In this document: positions 7,568 through 16,301 of the stretch, piece by piece
How positions within the stretch are numbered: the first letter of the stretch is position 1
Layout: each line of letters begins with the position of its first letter
Source: Dyella_A sp050749815
Lineage (GTDB): Bacteria; Pseudomonadota; Gammaproteobacteria; Xanthomonadales; Rhodanobacteraceae
Length of the DNA: 64,000 bases
Reading direction: 5' to 3'
Assembly: GCF_050749815.1 (NCBI RefSeq)
Contig: NZ_CP192735.1
Span: forward strand, 2,728,001-2,792,000
Notes under the pieces: generated by a model
What the model saw: only the letters and a program-made list of their open reading frames with translations
The model's database searches: none
Told to the model about the DNA's origin: nothing
Position numbers and translations under genes: made by a program

Positions 7568-8977
7568 TCAATGCCGGATGCGCACGATGCTGGTCATGTG
7601 GTCGATGAAGGTGGAGCCGTCCTTGCCGTAGAGCATCGGCAGCAGAGGCGTCACCGACACCGCGTTGAGCTTGACGTGGCGGATGCTGCCGTCGCCCTGG
7701 CGGTAGCTCATGCCCAGCACGTCGTGGATCACCCACGGCTGGCCCTGCCACTGGCCGACCACCATCATCACGTGGCCGGGGATGTAGACCAGGTCGCCCG
7801 TCTTCAACGCCATGGCGGCCTTGAGCCGTTCGGCATGGTCGTCCTGCGCGGTGAAAGCGCGATGATCCAGCGCGGGGCTGATCGCCTGCCGGCTGGTGTT
7901 GCGCGGCATTTCCACGCCCATCGAGCGATACACGTCCGAGACGAAGCCGGAGCAGTCGCGTCCGTCGTAGGCATGGCCCCAGCCGTAGCGCTCGCCGAGG
8001 AACTTGAACGCCTGCCGGATGATGTTCGCCTCGGTCAGCGGCAGGTAGTCGGGCGAGGTGTCCTTGTTGATCTGCACCAGCGCGGGGGCGAAGGCCAGCG
8101 TGCCGTCGTCGTTGCGGACCGGCAGCTCGAGCACGTGCGCGGCGTACGGTGTCTGCCCGTTCACCGGCTGGTCTGGCGGCAGATCGGTGGCCAGCGGCAC
8201 GCGTTCACCCATGTCCAGTTGCAGCTGCGATACCGCCGGCTGCTCGCGCGTGTAGACCGTGTGCACCGTGCCGCCGGTGACCACCCGCGCCGCGGTCCGT
8301 CCGGCGTAGTCGAAGACCTGCTTCGCGCTGCCGATCGCTACGTTCTCGCGATGCGTCCAGGCGGCGTAGCGTGGGCTCACTACGAACAGCCAGTGGCCGT
8401 CGGCGCTGGTGTGCGCCACCACCACCGGCGTGCCGGGGAACTCGGCGGTCTCCTGGAAACGGTCGATGTCGGTGTCGCCGGGATGGCTGAACACGCGCAG
8501 GTCGGTGGGCAGGCTGCGCAGCGCGGCGCGCTTCACCACCAGGCCGTAGCGGGTGGGCTCACTGGCCGGCACCGCGTCGCGGTGGGCGTTGTCGACGATC
8601 GCCTTGATCGTCGCCAACGCCACCGGCTGGCCGTCGACGTCGTACAGCGGCCGGGTCGGCGGCGTCGACACCGTGTCCAGCCAGGCATCCACCTGCGCGC
8701 GATCCAGCGTAGCCGGCAGCTTGCGCAGATCGTGCATCGAGGGGTCACCGGCCAGCAGCTTGGCGTTCTGCGCGGCGATCTGCGCCGGCATCAGCAGCAC
8801 CGTGTCGGGCTGCGGGCGAAGGCCGATCCAGAACTCCGGTGTGAGCTGCGCCGGGCCTACGCCCAGCACGCCCGAGGGCGGCACGGGCAGGCTTTGCTCC
8901 GCATGCAGGCAGGGCGACGCGGCCGCGCCAGCCACCAGCAGGCCCAGGCACAGTGCACGGATCGATAAAATGCTCAT
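7568..8977 (-). CDS. Secreted NlpC/P60 murein-peptide endopeptidase with SH3-like domains
   Basis: A 469-residue exported protein with a signal peptide (about residues 1-26, ending LHAEQ). The middle (about 140-300) has SH3-like features, and the C-terminus is an NlpC/P60 cysteine peptidase: nucleophile Cys342 in DGRDCSGFVSDVYR, His402 in IPGHVMMVV and His418 in WVIHDVLG. The layout resembles dipeptidyl-peptidase VI/YkfC enzymes, which cut between gamma-D-Glu and diaminopimelate to free L-Ala-D-Glu. The next gene downstream encodes the epimerase that would use that dipeptide. It lies 28 bp after the DUF819 gene in the same direction. Confidence 0.88.
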   Translation of the reverse strand: MSILSIRALCLGLLVAGAAASPCLHAEQSLPVPPSGVLGVGPAQLTPEFWIGLRPQPDTVLLMPAQIAAQNAKLLAGDPSMHDLRKLPATLDRAQVDAWLDTVSTPPTRPLYDVDGQPVALATIKAIVDNAHRDAVPASEPTRYGLVVKRAALRSLPTDLRVFSHPGDTDIDRFQETAEFPGTPVVVAHTSADGHWLFVVSPRYAAWTHRENVAIGSAKQVFDYAGRTAARVVTGGTVHTVYTREQPAVSQLQLDMGERVPLATDLPPDQPVNGQTPYAAHVLELPVRNDDGTLAFAPALVQINKDTSPDYLPLTEANIIRQAFKFLGERYGWGHAYDGRDCSGFVSDVYRSMGVEMPRNTSRQAISPALDHRAFTAQDDHAERLKAAMALKTGDLVYIPGHVMMVVGQWQGQPWVIHDVLGMSYRQGDGSIRHVKLNAVSVTPLLPMLYGKDGSTFIDHMTSIVRIRH

Positions 8978-9005
8978 GATCGGATTCCCGTCGTGAAGGA
9001 CCGGC

Positions 9006-10157
9006 TCAGGGCACGGCCAGCGTCGACATCACCGACGCCACCAGCAGCCCGAAGGCGGTACCGAGGATGTAACCCAGCAGGGCGAGCAGGATGCCCACCG
9101 GCACCAGCGCGCGCGAATACGCCGCCGCCAGTACCGGGGTCGCCGCCACGCCGCCAATGTGTGCCAGCGAAGAGATGCCGCACAGGTACAGGTCGAAGTG
9201 GAAGATCCGCGCAAACCCCACCAGCAGCACCGCATGCAGTGCGATCACGGTGACGCCGCACAGGATGTACAGCGGGGCCTCGCCCAGGCCGTGGAAGTTA
9301 CTCTGCGAGGCCAGCATCGCCACCACGAAGATCAGCATCGCGCCGGAGATGCTGCCCGCCCCGGGAAAGCGCGCCACCGGCGTGTGCGCCACCGCCAGCC
9401 CGGCCAGGGTCGACAGCAGGATCGTCCAGGTGCCGGCGCTGACCATCTCGGAGGTGGGCAACCAGCCGGCGACCACCCGCGCCAGCGTCGTCGCCAGCAG
9501 CGCCGCGCCCAGCCAAAGCAATACGTTCTCCGGCACGGTGGGGCCGCTCGGCGCCACTTCCGCCACCTCCAGCTCGCCGCTGGAGCGCGCGCGGGTCCAG
9601 CGGTTGAAGGCGGGCGCCAGTCGCGCCACCGAAAACAGCACCACCACCCACGTTGAGTAGCACACCGCATCCGTCAGCAGCGACATTGCCAGGTGCGGGT
9701 CGGACATGCCGATCGCCTGCTTCACGCCGATCATGTTGGCGGTGCCACCGACCCAGCTGCCGGACAGCGCGGCCAGCGGCTGCCAGGCATCGCCGCGCAG
9801 CCAGTGTCGGTAGATCAGGAAGGTGGCGATGAACGCGACGAACAGGCTGACCGAGGTGCAGGCGAACACACCCAGCACGCGAGGCCCGAGGCGAAAGATC
9901 GCGCGCAGGTCGCAGTTGATCATCAGCAGGAACAGCAGCGCCGGCACCAGATTGCCGATCAGCAGCGACTGCGCCTGGTGGATGGCCGGCGTGACCTGCC
10001 ACACCCCGGCGATCGCCATCGCGGTGATCGACAGGTAGACCATCACGATCGGCGGCAGCACGTCGAAGATGCGCCAGCCGGTGCGCCGCTCCAGCGCCGG
10101 AAAGAAGCCCGCCACCACCAGCATCAGGCCTAGGAAAGGCCATACCGTCTGGATCAC
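9006..10157 (-). CDS. DUF819 family integral membrane protein, possible dipeptide transporter
   Basis: A polytopic inner-membrane protein of 383 residues with about ten hydrophobic helices and motifs of the DUF819 (YjcL) family, such as GSWVGGTANMIGVKQAIG and LAHIGGVAATPVLAAAYSRALVPVGILLALLGYILGT. The start is set at GTG 10157-10155 because AAGGGG lies 6 bp upstream; an ATG at 10214 would add 19 residues that do not look like a membrane-protein N-terminus. It is the first gene of the minus arm of the murein locus and lies just before the palindromic operator candidate. Members sit beside dipeptide epimerase genes in related bacteria as I recall, so uptake of L-Ala-D-Glu or a product is a reasonable but unproven role. 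Confidence 0.82.
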   Translation of the reverse strand: MIQTVWPFLGLMLVVAGFFPALERRTGWRIFDVLPPIVMVYLSITAMAIAGVWQVTPAIHQAQSLLIGNLVPALLFLLMINCDLRAIFRLGPRVLGVFACTSVSLFVAFIATFLIYRHWLRGDAWQPLAALSGSWVGGTANMIGVKQAIGMSDPHLAMSLLTDAVCYSTWVVVLFSVARLAPAFNRWTRARSSGELEVAEVAPSGPTVPENVLLWLGAALLATTLARVVAGWLPTSEMVSAGTWTILLSTLAGLAVAHTPVARFPGAGSISGAMLIFVVAMLASQSNFHGLGEAPLYILCGVTVIALHAVLLVGFARIFHFDLYLCGISSLAHIGGVAATPVLAAAYSRALVPVGILLALLGYILGTAFGLLVASVMSTLAVP

Positions 10158-10194
10158 CTGCACCCCCTTCGCGTGGCCGCACCCGGCCCTCGTT

Positions 10195-10211
10195 TGGAAT
10201 ATCTCATTCCA
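10195..10211. promoter_or_regulatory. Perfect inverted repeat, candidate operator of the divergent murein-peptide locus
   Basis: TGGAATATCTCATTCCA is a 6-bp perfect inverted repeat (TGGAAT/ATTCCA) with a 5-bp spacer. It lies in an AT-rich patch between the divergently transcribed DUF819 (minus) and transglutaminase (plus) genes. Its position and symmetry suit a dimeric HTH regulator; the RpiR protein at 5339-6193 is the nearest candidate. I did not find a second copy of the repeat in the window. Confidence 0.5.
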
Positions 10212-10237
10212 CAAAATTTCAATCGCAGCATAAATTA

Positions 10238-10266
10238 TTGACGCTGTTTTGCAAGCGTGCTACACA
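10238..10266 (+). promoter_or_regulatory. Candidate sigma-70 promoter for the plus arm of the murein locus
   Basis: TTGACG at 10238-10243 matches the -35 consensus at 5 of 6 positions. A 17-bp spacer follows, then TACACA at 10261-10266, a weak -10. It lies 27 bp right of the palindrome at 10195-10211 and about 35 bp upstream of the transglutaminase start, so a bound regulator could influence both arms. Confidence 0.4.
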
Positions 10267-10300
10267 ACGGTTTCGCAAGTTCATGTCGGGGGAAGCACGC

Positions 10301-11848
10301 ATGACGAAGGGCCGGCTGGCGCAGCACGAGCGCAACACCATCACGCATTGCCCCGCGCCTGTCATCACCGACTGGCGCCGACGCCTGCTCCCGCTGCTGT
10401 GCACCGCCCTGCTCGCCGTTCCCGTGCTGTCGCCCGCCGCCACTACGGCGTCGTCGACAACGCTGCCGGCCATCATCGCGCAGATCGACGCCGGCCATTT
10501 CCAGGCGGCCGATGCGGCGATCACCCGGGCGCTTGCCTCCTCCGATCTCAGTGCCAAACAGCGTGACGCGCTCGGCTTCCAGCGCGAGCGCATGCGCCGG
10601 CTGCGGCTGGATTTCTCGCTCGACGCTAGCCAAGTGCAGGCACGCGTGCGCAAGCAGATTCCCGATCTGACCGCCGCCGAGTTCGACCGCTGGAACCGCG
10701 AAGGCCTGTTCGAGCACCTTTCCATCGACGGCCACACCTATTACTTCAACCGCTCGCCGGGCAACCTGTTCCGCATCAGCGCCGAGGCGCGCGCGCGCCG
10801 CGCCGTGCAGGCACCGTTCGACGACGGCCCCAACGAGATCCTCAACGACCACCACCGCGCCGTGCTGCGCGAGGCGCTCGCCAGTGGTCGCACCGGGGTC
10901 GACCCGCACCGGGTCGAGGTGACCCAGACGCTCACCGTCGAGGCCGACGCCGTACCGGCCGGCGAAACGGTGCGCGCGTGGATTCCCTACCCGCGCGCCA
11001 TCGCGGGCCAGCAGGAAGACATCCGCCTGGTCGAGAGCTCGCCCGCTGGCGCTCGCGTGGCGCCGGAGTCGACGCTCCAGCGCACCGCGTACCTGGAGAA
11101 GAAGGCGGTAGCGGGCCAGCCCACCGTGTTCGCCATCACCTACGACGTCACCGTGCTGGCGCAGTACCACGCGATCGACCCGGCCAAGGTCACCGCCGAA
11201 ACGATCACCCCGGCACTGGCGCCCTACGTCGCCGAGCGTCCGCCGCACATCGTGTTCACCGATGACCTGCGCGCGTTCTCGCGCAAGGTGGTGGGCGACG
11301 AGAAAGATCCCTACCGCATCGCGCAGAAGCTGTTCGCGGCGGTGGACCAGATTCCCTGGGCCGGCGCGCGCGAGTACTCCACCATCAGCAACATCAGCGA
11401 CTACACCCTGCACGCCGGCCACGGCGACTGCGGCGAACAGACATTGCTGCTGATGACCCTGCTGCGCCTCAACGGCATTCCGACGCGCTGGCAATCGGGC
11501 TGGATCTTTTCCGACGGCCGCTACAACAACATCCACGACTGGGGCCAGCTCTACCTGCCGCCCTACGGCTGGGTGCCGATGGACGTGACCTTCGGCCAGC
11601 TGCAGCCCAAGCCGGGCGACAACCCGGCGCTGCGCTGGTTCTACCTCGGCGGGCTGGACGCCTACCGCATCGCCTTCAACGACGACTACAGCCAGCCGTT
11701 CGTGCCGGCCAAGACGTTCCCGCGCTCGGAGACGGTCGACTCCCAGCGCGGCGAGGTCGAGTGGAAGGGCGGCAACCTGTACTTCGACCAGTGGGACTAC
11801 CACTTCGCCTGGAAGCGGCTGCCACTGCAGGGACGTTCCGACAACTAA
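10301..11848 (+). CDS. Secreted transglutaminase-like cysteine protease/amidase family protein
   Basis: A 515-residue protein with an N-terminal membrane or signal segment (about 27-45, RRRLLPLLCTALLAVPVLSPAA). The C-terminal half is a transglutaminase-like domain with a complete triad: Cys377 in HGDCGEQTLLLMTLLRLNGIPTRW, His412 in NNIHDWGQ and Asp428 in VPMDVTFG. Bacterial members usually act as peptidases or amidases rather than cross-linkers. The start ATG 10301 has GGGGGAAG 6 bp upstream; an ATG at 10283 and further in-frame starts upstream exist. First gene of the plus arm, 49 bp before the TonB receptor gene, so a function in opening or trimming imported murein fragments is inferred from context only. 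Confidence 0.85.
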   Translation: MTKGRLAQHERNTITHCPAPVITDWRRRLLPLLCTALLAVPVLSPAATTASSTTLPAIIAQIDAGHFQAADAAITRALASSDLSAKQRDALGFQRERMRRLRLDFSLDASQVQARVRKQIPDLTAAEFDRWNREGLFEHLSIDGHTYYFNRSPGNLFRISAEARARRAVQAPFDDGPNEILNDHHRAVLREALASGRTGVDPHRVEVTQTLTVEADAVPAGETVRAWIPYPRAIAGQQEDIRLVESSPAGARVAPESTLQRTAYLEKKAVAGQPTVFAITYDVTVLAQYHAIDPAKVTAETITPALAPYVAERPPHIVFTDDLRAFSRKVVGDEKDPYRIAQKLFAAVDQIPWAGAREYSTISNISDYTLHAGHGDCGEQTLLLMTLLRLNGIPTRWQSGWIFSDGRYNNIHDWGQLYLPPYGWVPMDVTFGQLQPKPGDNPALRWFYLGGLDAYRIAFNDDYSQPFVPAKTFPRSETVDSQRGEVEWKGGNLYFDQWDYHFAWKRLPLQGRSDN

Positions 11849-11897
11849 ACCGGCCGCGACCAAAGGCGGCTCGACAGCAGCAAGGGGAGATGGGGCA

Positions 11898-14800
11898 ATG
11901 AGCAGCAGTCGGCACATGTGCAAGACCGCATTGAGTATCGCCTTGGGCCTGGGCCTGATGGCAGCGTTCCCGGCCGCGCAGGCGGCGAATAACGATGGCT
12001 CGGTATCCGGCCACACCCGCGCCGGCGCCGTGGTCACGGTAACCAATCCCGAGACCGGGCTGACCCGCACGATTACCGCCGACGGCAGCGGCAACTACCG
12101 TTTCCCGTTCCTGCCGGTGGGCCAATATACGATCAGTGCCAGCAAAGACGGTCAGGCCGTCGCCCCGGCGCGCAATGTCACCGTGGCGTTGGGCACAACA
12201 ACCTCGGTAGACCTTGGCAGCCTCAATGCCACCGAGCTGTCCACCGTGAGTGTGACGGGATCCGTGCTACCAGTGATCGACGTCAGCTCAACCGAGTCGG
12301 CCACCATCGTCTCGCGCGCGGAACTGGCGCGGCTGCCGGTGGACCAGAACGTTACCTCGGTGGCCCTGCTCGCTCCCGGCGTGGTCAAGGGCAACGCCGG
12401 CTTCGGCGGCATCTCCTTCGGCGGCTCGTCCGTCGCGGAGAACGCGTTCTACGTCAACGGCCTCAACGTCACCGACTTCTACAACCGCAACGGCTTCTCT
12501 GAAGCGCCGTTCGCCTTCTACGACCAGTTCCAGGTCAAGACCGGCGGCTATTCGGTGGAGTTCGGCCGCACCACCGGCGGCGTGGTCAACGCAGTGGCGC
12601 GCTCGGGTACCAACGAGTTCAAGGGCGGCACCGAGATCACGATGGAGCCGGGCAACTGGCATTCGCGCGGCCACGACTACTATTTCGATGGCGAGCGCTA
12701 CTACACCTCCAGCCGCGACCAGGACTCCCTGATCAAGACGAACGTGTGGGCGTCCGGCCCGATCGTGAAGGACAAGCTGTTCTTCTTCGCGATGTACGAG
12801 CAGCGCGGCGCCAGTCCGCACAACACCGACGACGTCGGCAGCACGATCACCGACCACAACGCCAATCAGGGGTTCTGGGGCGGCACCATCGACTGGAACA
12901 TCACCGACAGCAACACCCTGTCGCTGATGGCGTTCTCGGACAAGAACCATGACGTCGGCGACGTCTACAGCTACGACTACGACACCAATACCCGAGTGGC
13001 CAAGACCAACCAGGTCTATACCGATACCGGTGGCAAGAACTGGGCGCTTACATGGACCAGCTACCTGACCAACGATCTCTCGATGAAATTGATGTACGGC
13101 CGCAACGAGCGGCGCGCCGACATCAGCTCGCAGCGTGATGAGGAATGCAACCGCGTCGCGGTGTCGGCCGGCGTGCCGCTCCCGGCCGGCAACCTCCCAC
13201 TGAGTTGCACCACCAGCTCGCAGGTCGCCTCGCGCGAGGACACCCGCAAGCAGGCCCGCGCCGATTTCGAATGGACGCTGGGCGACCATCTGCTGCGCTT
13301 CGGCTACGACCACGAAGTGGATACCTCCGACTACAACCGGCGCTATCCGGGCCCGGGCGGCTACTACTACAACGTCTATTCAGTGCCCAACGGCGGCCAG
13401 GTCGGCGATGCCGACGGCGGCGGGCGCGTGCCGGCCGGCGACCCCGCGTGGGTCCGTGTGCGCCGGTACGAGATCGCCGGCACCTTCGCCACCAAGAATT
13501 CGGCGTTCTACCTGGAAGACAACTGGCACCTCACGCCGAACCTGATCCTCAACGCCGGCCTGCGCAACGACAGCTTCGACAACCAGGATGCCGCTGGCCG
13601 CAGCTACATCAAGATCAGCCGGCAGATTGCGCCACGCCTGGGCTTCTCCTGGGACATGAAGGGCGACGGCAGCACCAAGCTCTTCGGCAACCTGGGACGC
13701 TACTACCTGCCGGTGGCCAACGTGATCAACATCAAGCAGGCCGGCGGTCTGCTGGACGAACGCTCATCCCACCGTTTCCTCGGTTGGGAGACACGCGAGA
13801 TCAACGGCGTGTCGTACGCCTTCCCGATCGTGGGTGATCCCCTCGCGGGGAGCCACACCGACACCTCGCAAGGCGACGGTTCGGTCGGCGACCTGCGCTC
13901 GGAGGTGGACAAGAACATGGATCCGGTCTACCAGGACGAGGCGATCCTCGGCTTCCAGTCGATGATCAACGACAAGTGGTCGTGGGGCGTCAGCGGCACC
14001 TACCGCCGCCTGCACAATGCCATCGACGATATGGAGATCAGCGCCACGCCACAGTGCGGCGGCGACGGCTACATCGGCTACGTGATGGGCAACCCGGGCA
14101 AGACACTCACCGTCTATGGCGACACCAACTGCGACGGCACCCCGGATGGCTACATCAACATCGACACCTCGAAGCAGGGCTTCGCGCTGTACGACGCCGA
14201 CGGCAACTACCTGGGCCAACGCGGCTGGGTGAAGCCCAAGCGCACTTACAGCTCACTGGAGTTCCAGCTCGACCGAGCCTGGGACGACAAGTGGTCGTTC
14301 AACGCCTCGTATGTGTTGGCGTGGAACCGCGGCAATGCCGAAGGCCCGGTCAACTCCGACACCAACTTCGACGATACCGGCCGCACCGAGAACTTCGACG
14401 ATCCCTGGGTCAACCTGGGCGGTGATGGCTACCTGCCGAACGACCGCCGCCACCAGCTGAAGCTGCGTGGCACCTATGCGCTGACTCCGCACTGGCAGCT
14501 CAGCGGAGACATGGACCTGCACTCCGGTGGGCCGATCACTGGCTTCGGCGTGGGCAACCCATACGACGCGACCAACTACCACAGCTACTTCATTTGTGTT
14601 CAGAACTGCGACTCGCCGGTATCCGAGGATCGCGTGTACGAGCGCTCGCCGCGCGGCAAATACGGCCGATTGCCCTGGACCTACACGCTCAACGCCGGCA
14701 TCGCCTACATCCTGCCGTTCGATCATGGCGGCAACCTGCGCGTGAAGCTGGCGGTCTACAACCTGCTCAATCAGCAGCGCACCGTGCAGGTGAACCAGGA

Positions 14801-14903
14801 CCTGCAGAGCGCGATCTCCAACGAGACCGACACCACGTTCAAACTGCCGATCGGCTTCCAGAGCCCGCGCTTCACGCAGCTGACGGTCGCGGTGGATTTC
14901 TAA
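11898..14903 (+). CDS. TonB-dependent outer-membrane receptor, Oar-like
   Basis: A 1001-residue outer-membrane protein. After a signal peptide (MSSSRHMCKTALSIALGLGLMAAFPAAQAA) comes a carboxypeptidase-regulatory-like beta domain (about 30-105: TRAGAVVTVTNPETGLTRTITADGSGNYRFPFLPVGQYTI, read in parts), then a plug domain (SVTGSVLP onward, with GVVKGNAGFGGISFGGSSVAENAFYVNGLNVTD) and a long barrel ending in an aromatic C-terminus (LTVAVDF). The architecture is that of Oar-type TonB receptors common in Xanthomonadales. Substrate is unknown; position inside the murein-peptide locus suggests uptake of muropeptides or other large peptides. A strong intrinsic terminator follows at 14922-14952. GGGGAG precedes the ATG by about 8 bp. 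Confidence 0.93.
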   Translation: MSSSRHMCKTALSIALGLGLMAAFPAAQAANNDGSVSGHTRAGAVVTVTNPETGLTRTITADGSGNYRFPFLPVGQYTISASKDGQAVAPARNVTVALGTTTSVDLGSLNATELSTVSVTGSVLPVIDVSSTESATIVSRAELARLPVDQNVTSVALLAPGVVKGNAGFGGISFGGSSVAENAFYVNGLNVTDFYNRNGFSEAPFAFYDQFQVKTGGYSVEFGRTTGGVVNAVARSGTNEFKGGTEITMEPGNWHSRGHDYYFDGERYYTSSRDQDSLIKTNVWASGPIVKDKLFFFAMYEQRGASPHNTDDVGSTITDHNANQGFWGGTIDWNITDSNTLSLMAFSDKNHDVGDVYSYDYDTNTRVAKTNQVYTDTGGKNWALTWTSYLTNDLSMKLMYGRNERRADISSQRDEECNRVAVSAGVPLPAGNLPLSCTTSSQVASREDTRKQARADFEWTLGDHLLRFGYDHEVDTSDYNRRYPGPGGYYYNVYSVPNGGQVGDADGGGRVPAGDPAWVRVRRYEIAGTFATKNSAFYLEDNWHLTPNLILNAGLRNDSFDNQDAAGRSYIKISRQIAPRLGFSWDMKGDGSTKLFGNLGRYYLPVANVINIKQAGGLLDERSSHRFLGWETREINGVSYAFPIVGDPLAGSHTDTSQGDGSVGDLRSEVDKNMDPVYQDEAILGFQSMINDKWSWGVSGTYRRLHNAIDDMEISATPQCGGDGYIGYVMGNPGKTLTVYGDTNCDGTPDGYINIDTSKQGFALYDADGNYLGQRGWVKPKRTYSSLEFQLDRAWDDKWSFNASYVLAWNRGNAEGPVNSDTNFDDTGRTENFDDPWVNLGGDGYLPNDRRHQLKLRGTYALTPHWQLSGDMDLHSGGPITGFGVGNPYDATNYHSYFICVQNCDSPVSEDRVYERSPRGKYGRLPWTYTLNAGIAYILPFDHGGNLRVKLAVYNLLNQQRTVQVNQDLQSAISNETDTTFKLPIGFQSPRFTQLTVAVDF

Positions 14904-14921
14904 GGCCACCCTCCCCTGGCC

Positions 14922-14952
14922 GGCCCGCACCGCTGGTGCGGGCCGTTTTTTT
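14922..14952 (+). terminator. Rho-independent terminator after the TonB receptor gene
   Basis: A perfect 10-bp stem GGCCCGCACC / GGTGCGGGCC with the 3-nt loop GCT (14932-14934) is followed by G and seven T. It lies 18 bp past the TonB receptor stop and should end or attenuate transcripts of the first two plus-arm genes before the decarboxylase. Confidence 0.92.
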
Positions 14953-14979
14953 CGCGACACCCCAAACACGGATGGCCGC

Positions 14980-16284
14980 TTGCTGACACCCGCTACCGAT
15001 CACTCTCACGCGCCGAACGGCACGCCCGCCAGGGACGACACCGCCAGCTTGTTCGACGGCGTTGATCTGGCGGCCCTCGCCGCCCAGATGGGCACGCCGC
15101 TGCATGCCTACTCGGCCAGCGCGATCCGCGACCGCATCGATGAACTGCTCAGCGCGCTGGAGGGCCTCGACGCCCTGGTCTGCTATGCGGCGAAGGCGAA
15201 CAGCAACGTGGCAATCCTGCAGCTGATGGCCGAACGCGGATTGGGCGCCGACATCGTCTCCGCCGGCGAGCTGTGGCGCAGTCTGCAGGCGGGCATCCGG
15301 CCCGAGCGCATCGTCTTCTCCGGCGTCGGCAAGACCACCGCAGAGATGGCCGAGGCGCTGGAAGCCGGCATCGGCCGCTTCAACCTCGAATCGCGCGACG
15401 AGCTGGAGACGCTGGAACAGGTCGCCGCGTCGATGGACGTGGTGGCCCGCGCCGCCGTGCGTATCAACCCCGACGTGGATGCACGCACCCACGCCAAGAT
15501 TTCCACTGGGCGCGCCGAAAACAAGTTCGGCGTGAGCCTGGACGAAGCGCGCCGCTGGTTCGACGACGCGGCGCAGTTTCCGCACGTGCAGTTGGACGGC
15601 CTGCATGCGCACATCGGCTCGCAAATGCTCGAGCTGGCGCCGATCCGCGAAGCCCTACAGCGCGTGGCCGCGTTCTGGCGCGAGCTGCGCGACGCCGGCC
15701 ACGCCATCGCCAGCATCGACGTCGGCGGTGGCCTGGGCGTGTGCTATCGCCCCGGCGTCGATCGGCCGCCGACCGCTGCCCAGTACGTAGGCGTGATGCG
15801 CGAGGCGCTGGCGGACTTCGACGGCCGGCTGTTGCTGGAACCCGGCCGCTGGCTGGTGGCCGAGGCCGGCGTGCTGCTGACCCGGGTGGTGCGCATCAAG
15901 CCGGGCGCGCAGCGACAGTTCCTGGTGCTGGACGCGGCGATGAACGACCTGCTCCGCCCCAGCCTCTACGACGCCTGGCATGAGATCGCGCCGACGGAGC
16001 CCAACGCGCTTCCCGCCGAGGCCTACGATGTGGTCGGCCCGGTCTGCGAGACCGGCGACACCTTCGCCCGCGAACGCCCTCTGCCGCGCTGCGCGCCGGG
16101 CGACCTGCTGATGATCCGCGGCACCGGGGCCTATGCTGCCTCCATGGCCTCCACCTACAACTCCCGCCCGCTGGCCGCCGAAGTGCTGCTGGATACCGGC
16201 CGCTACGCCGAGGTGCGCCGCCGGCAGAGCTTCAGCGAGATGATCGCCGGCGAGCAGTCCGCCCGGCACTGGCGCACCACCTGA
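14980..16284 (+). CDS. lysA: Diaminopimelate-decarboxylase-like PLP enzyme
   Basis: A 434-residue fold-III PLP decarboxylase that should convert meso-diaminopimelate to L-lysine. Lys72 in YAAKANSN is the PLP-binding lysine. HAHIGSQ, the phosphate-binding DVGGGLG, LEPGRWLVAEAG, CETGD (the catalytic Cys of the partner subunit) and GAYAASMASTYNSRPLAAEVL are all present in order. No ATG lies near the expected start, so a TTG at 14980 is proposed; it follows a terminator with only a weak ribosome-binding site, and the start is uncertain. In this locus the enzyme would salvage diaminopimelate released from murein peptides rather than serve only biosynthesis. The M19 dipeptidase gene follows after 17 bp. 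Confidence 0.88.
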   Translation: MLTPATDHSHAPNGTPARDDTASLFDGVDLAALAAQMGTPLHAYSASAIRDRIDELLSALEGLDALVCYAAKANSNVAILQLMAERGLGADIVSAGELWRSLQAGIRPERIVFSGVGKTTAEMAEALEAGIGRFNLESRDELETLEQVAASMDVVARAAVRINPDVDARTHAKISTGRAENKFGVSLDEARRWFDDAAQFPHVQLDGLHAHIGSQMLELAPIREALQRVAAFWRELRDAGHAIASIDVGGGLGVCYRPGVDRPPTAAQYVGVMREALADFDGRLLLEPGRWLVAEAGVLLTRVVRIKPGAQRQFLVLDAAMNDLLRPSLYDAWHEIAPTEPNALPAEAYDVVGPVCETGDTFARERPLPRCAPGDLLMIRGTGAYAASMASTYNSRPLAAEVLLDTGRYAEVRRRQSFSEMIAGEQSARHWRTT

Positions 16285-16301
16285 GCACGAGGACCCGAGC
16301 G

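Noticed and set aside
14684..14906. C-terminal signal of the TonB receptor as a type IX or autotransporter signal
   Set aside because: The terminal LTVAVDF is the ordinary aromatic end of an outer-membrane barrel.
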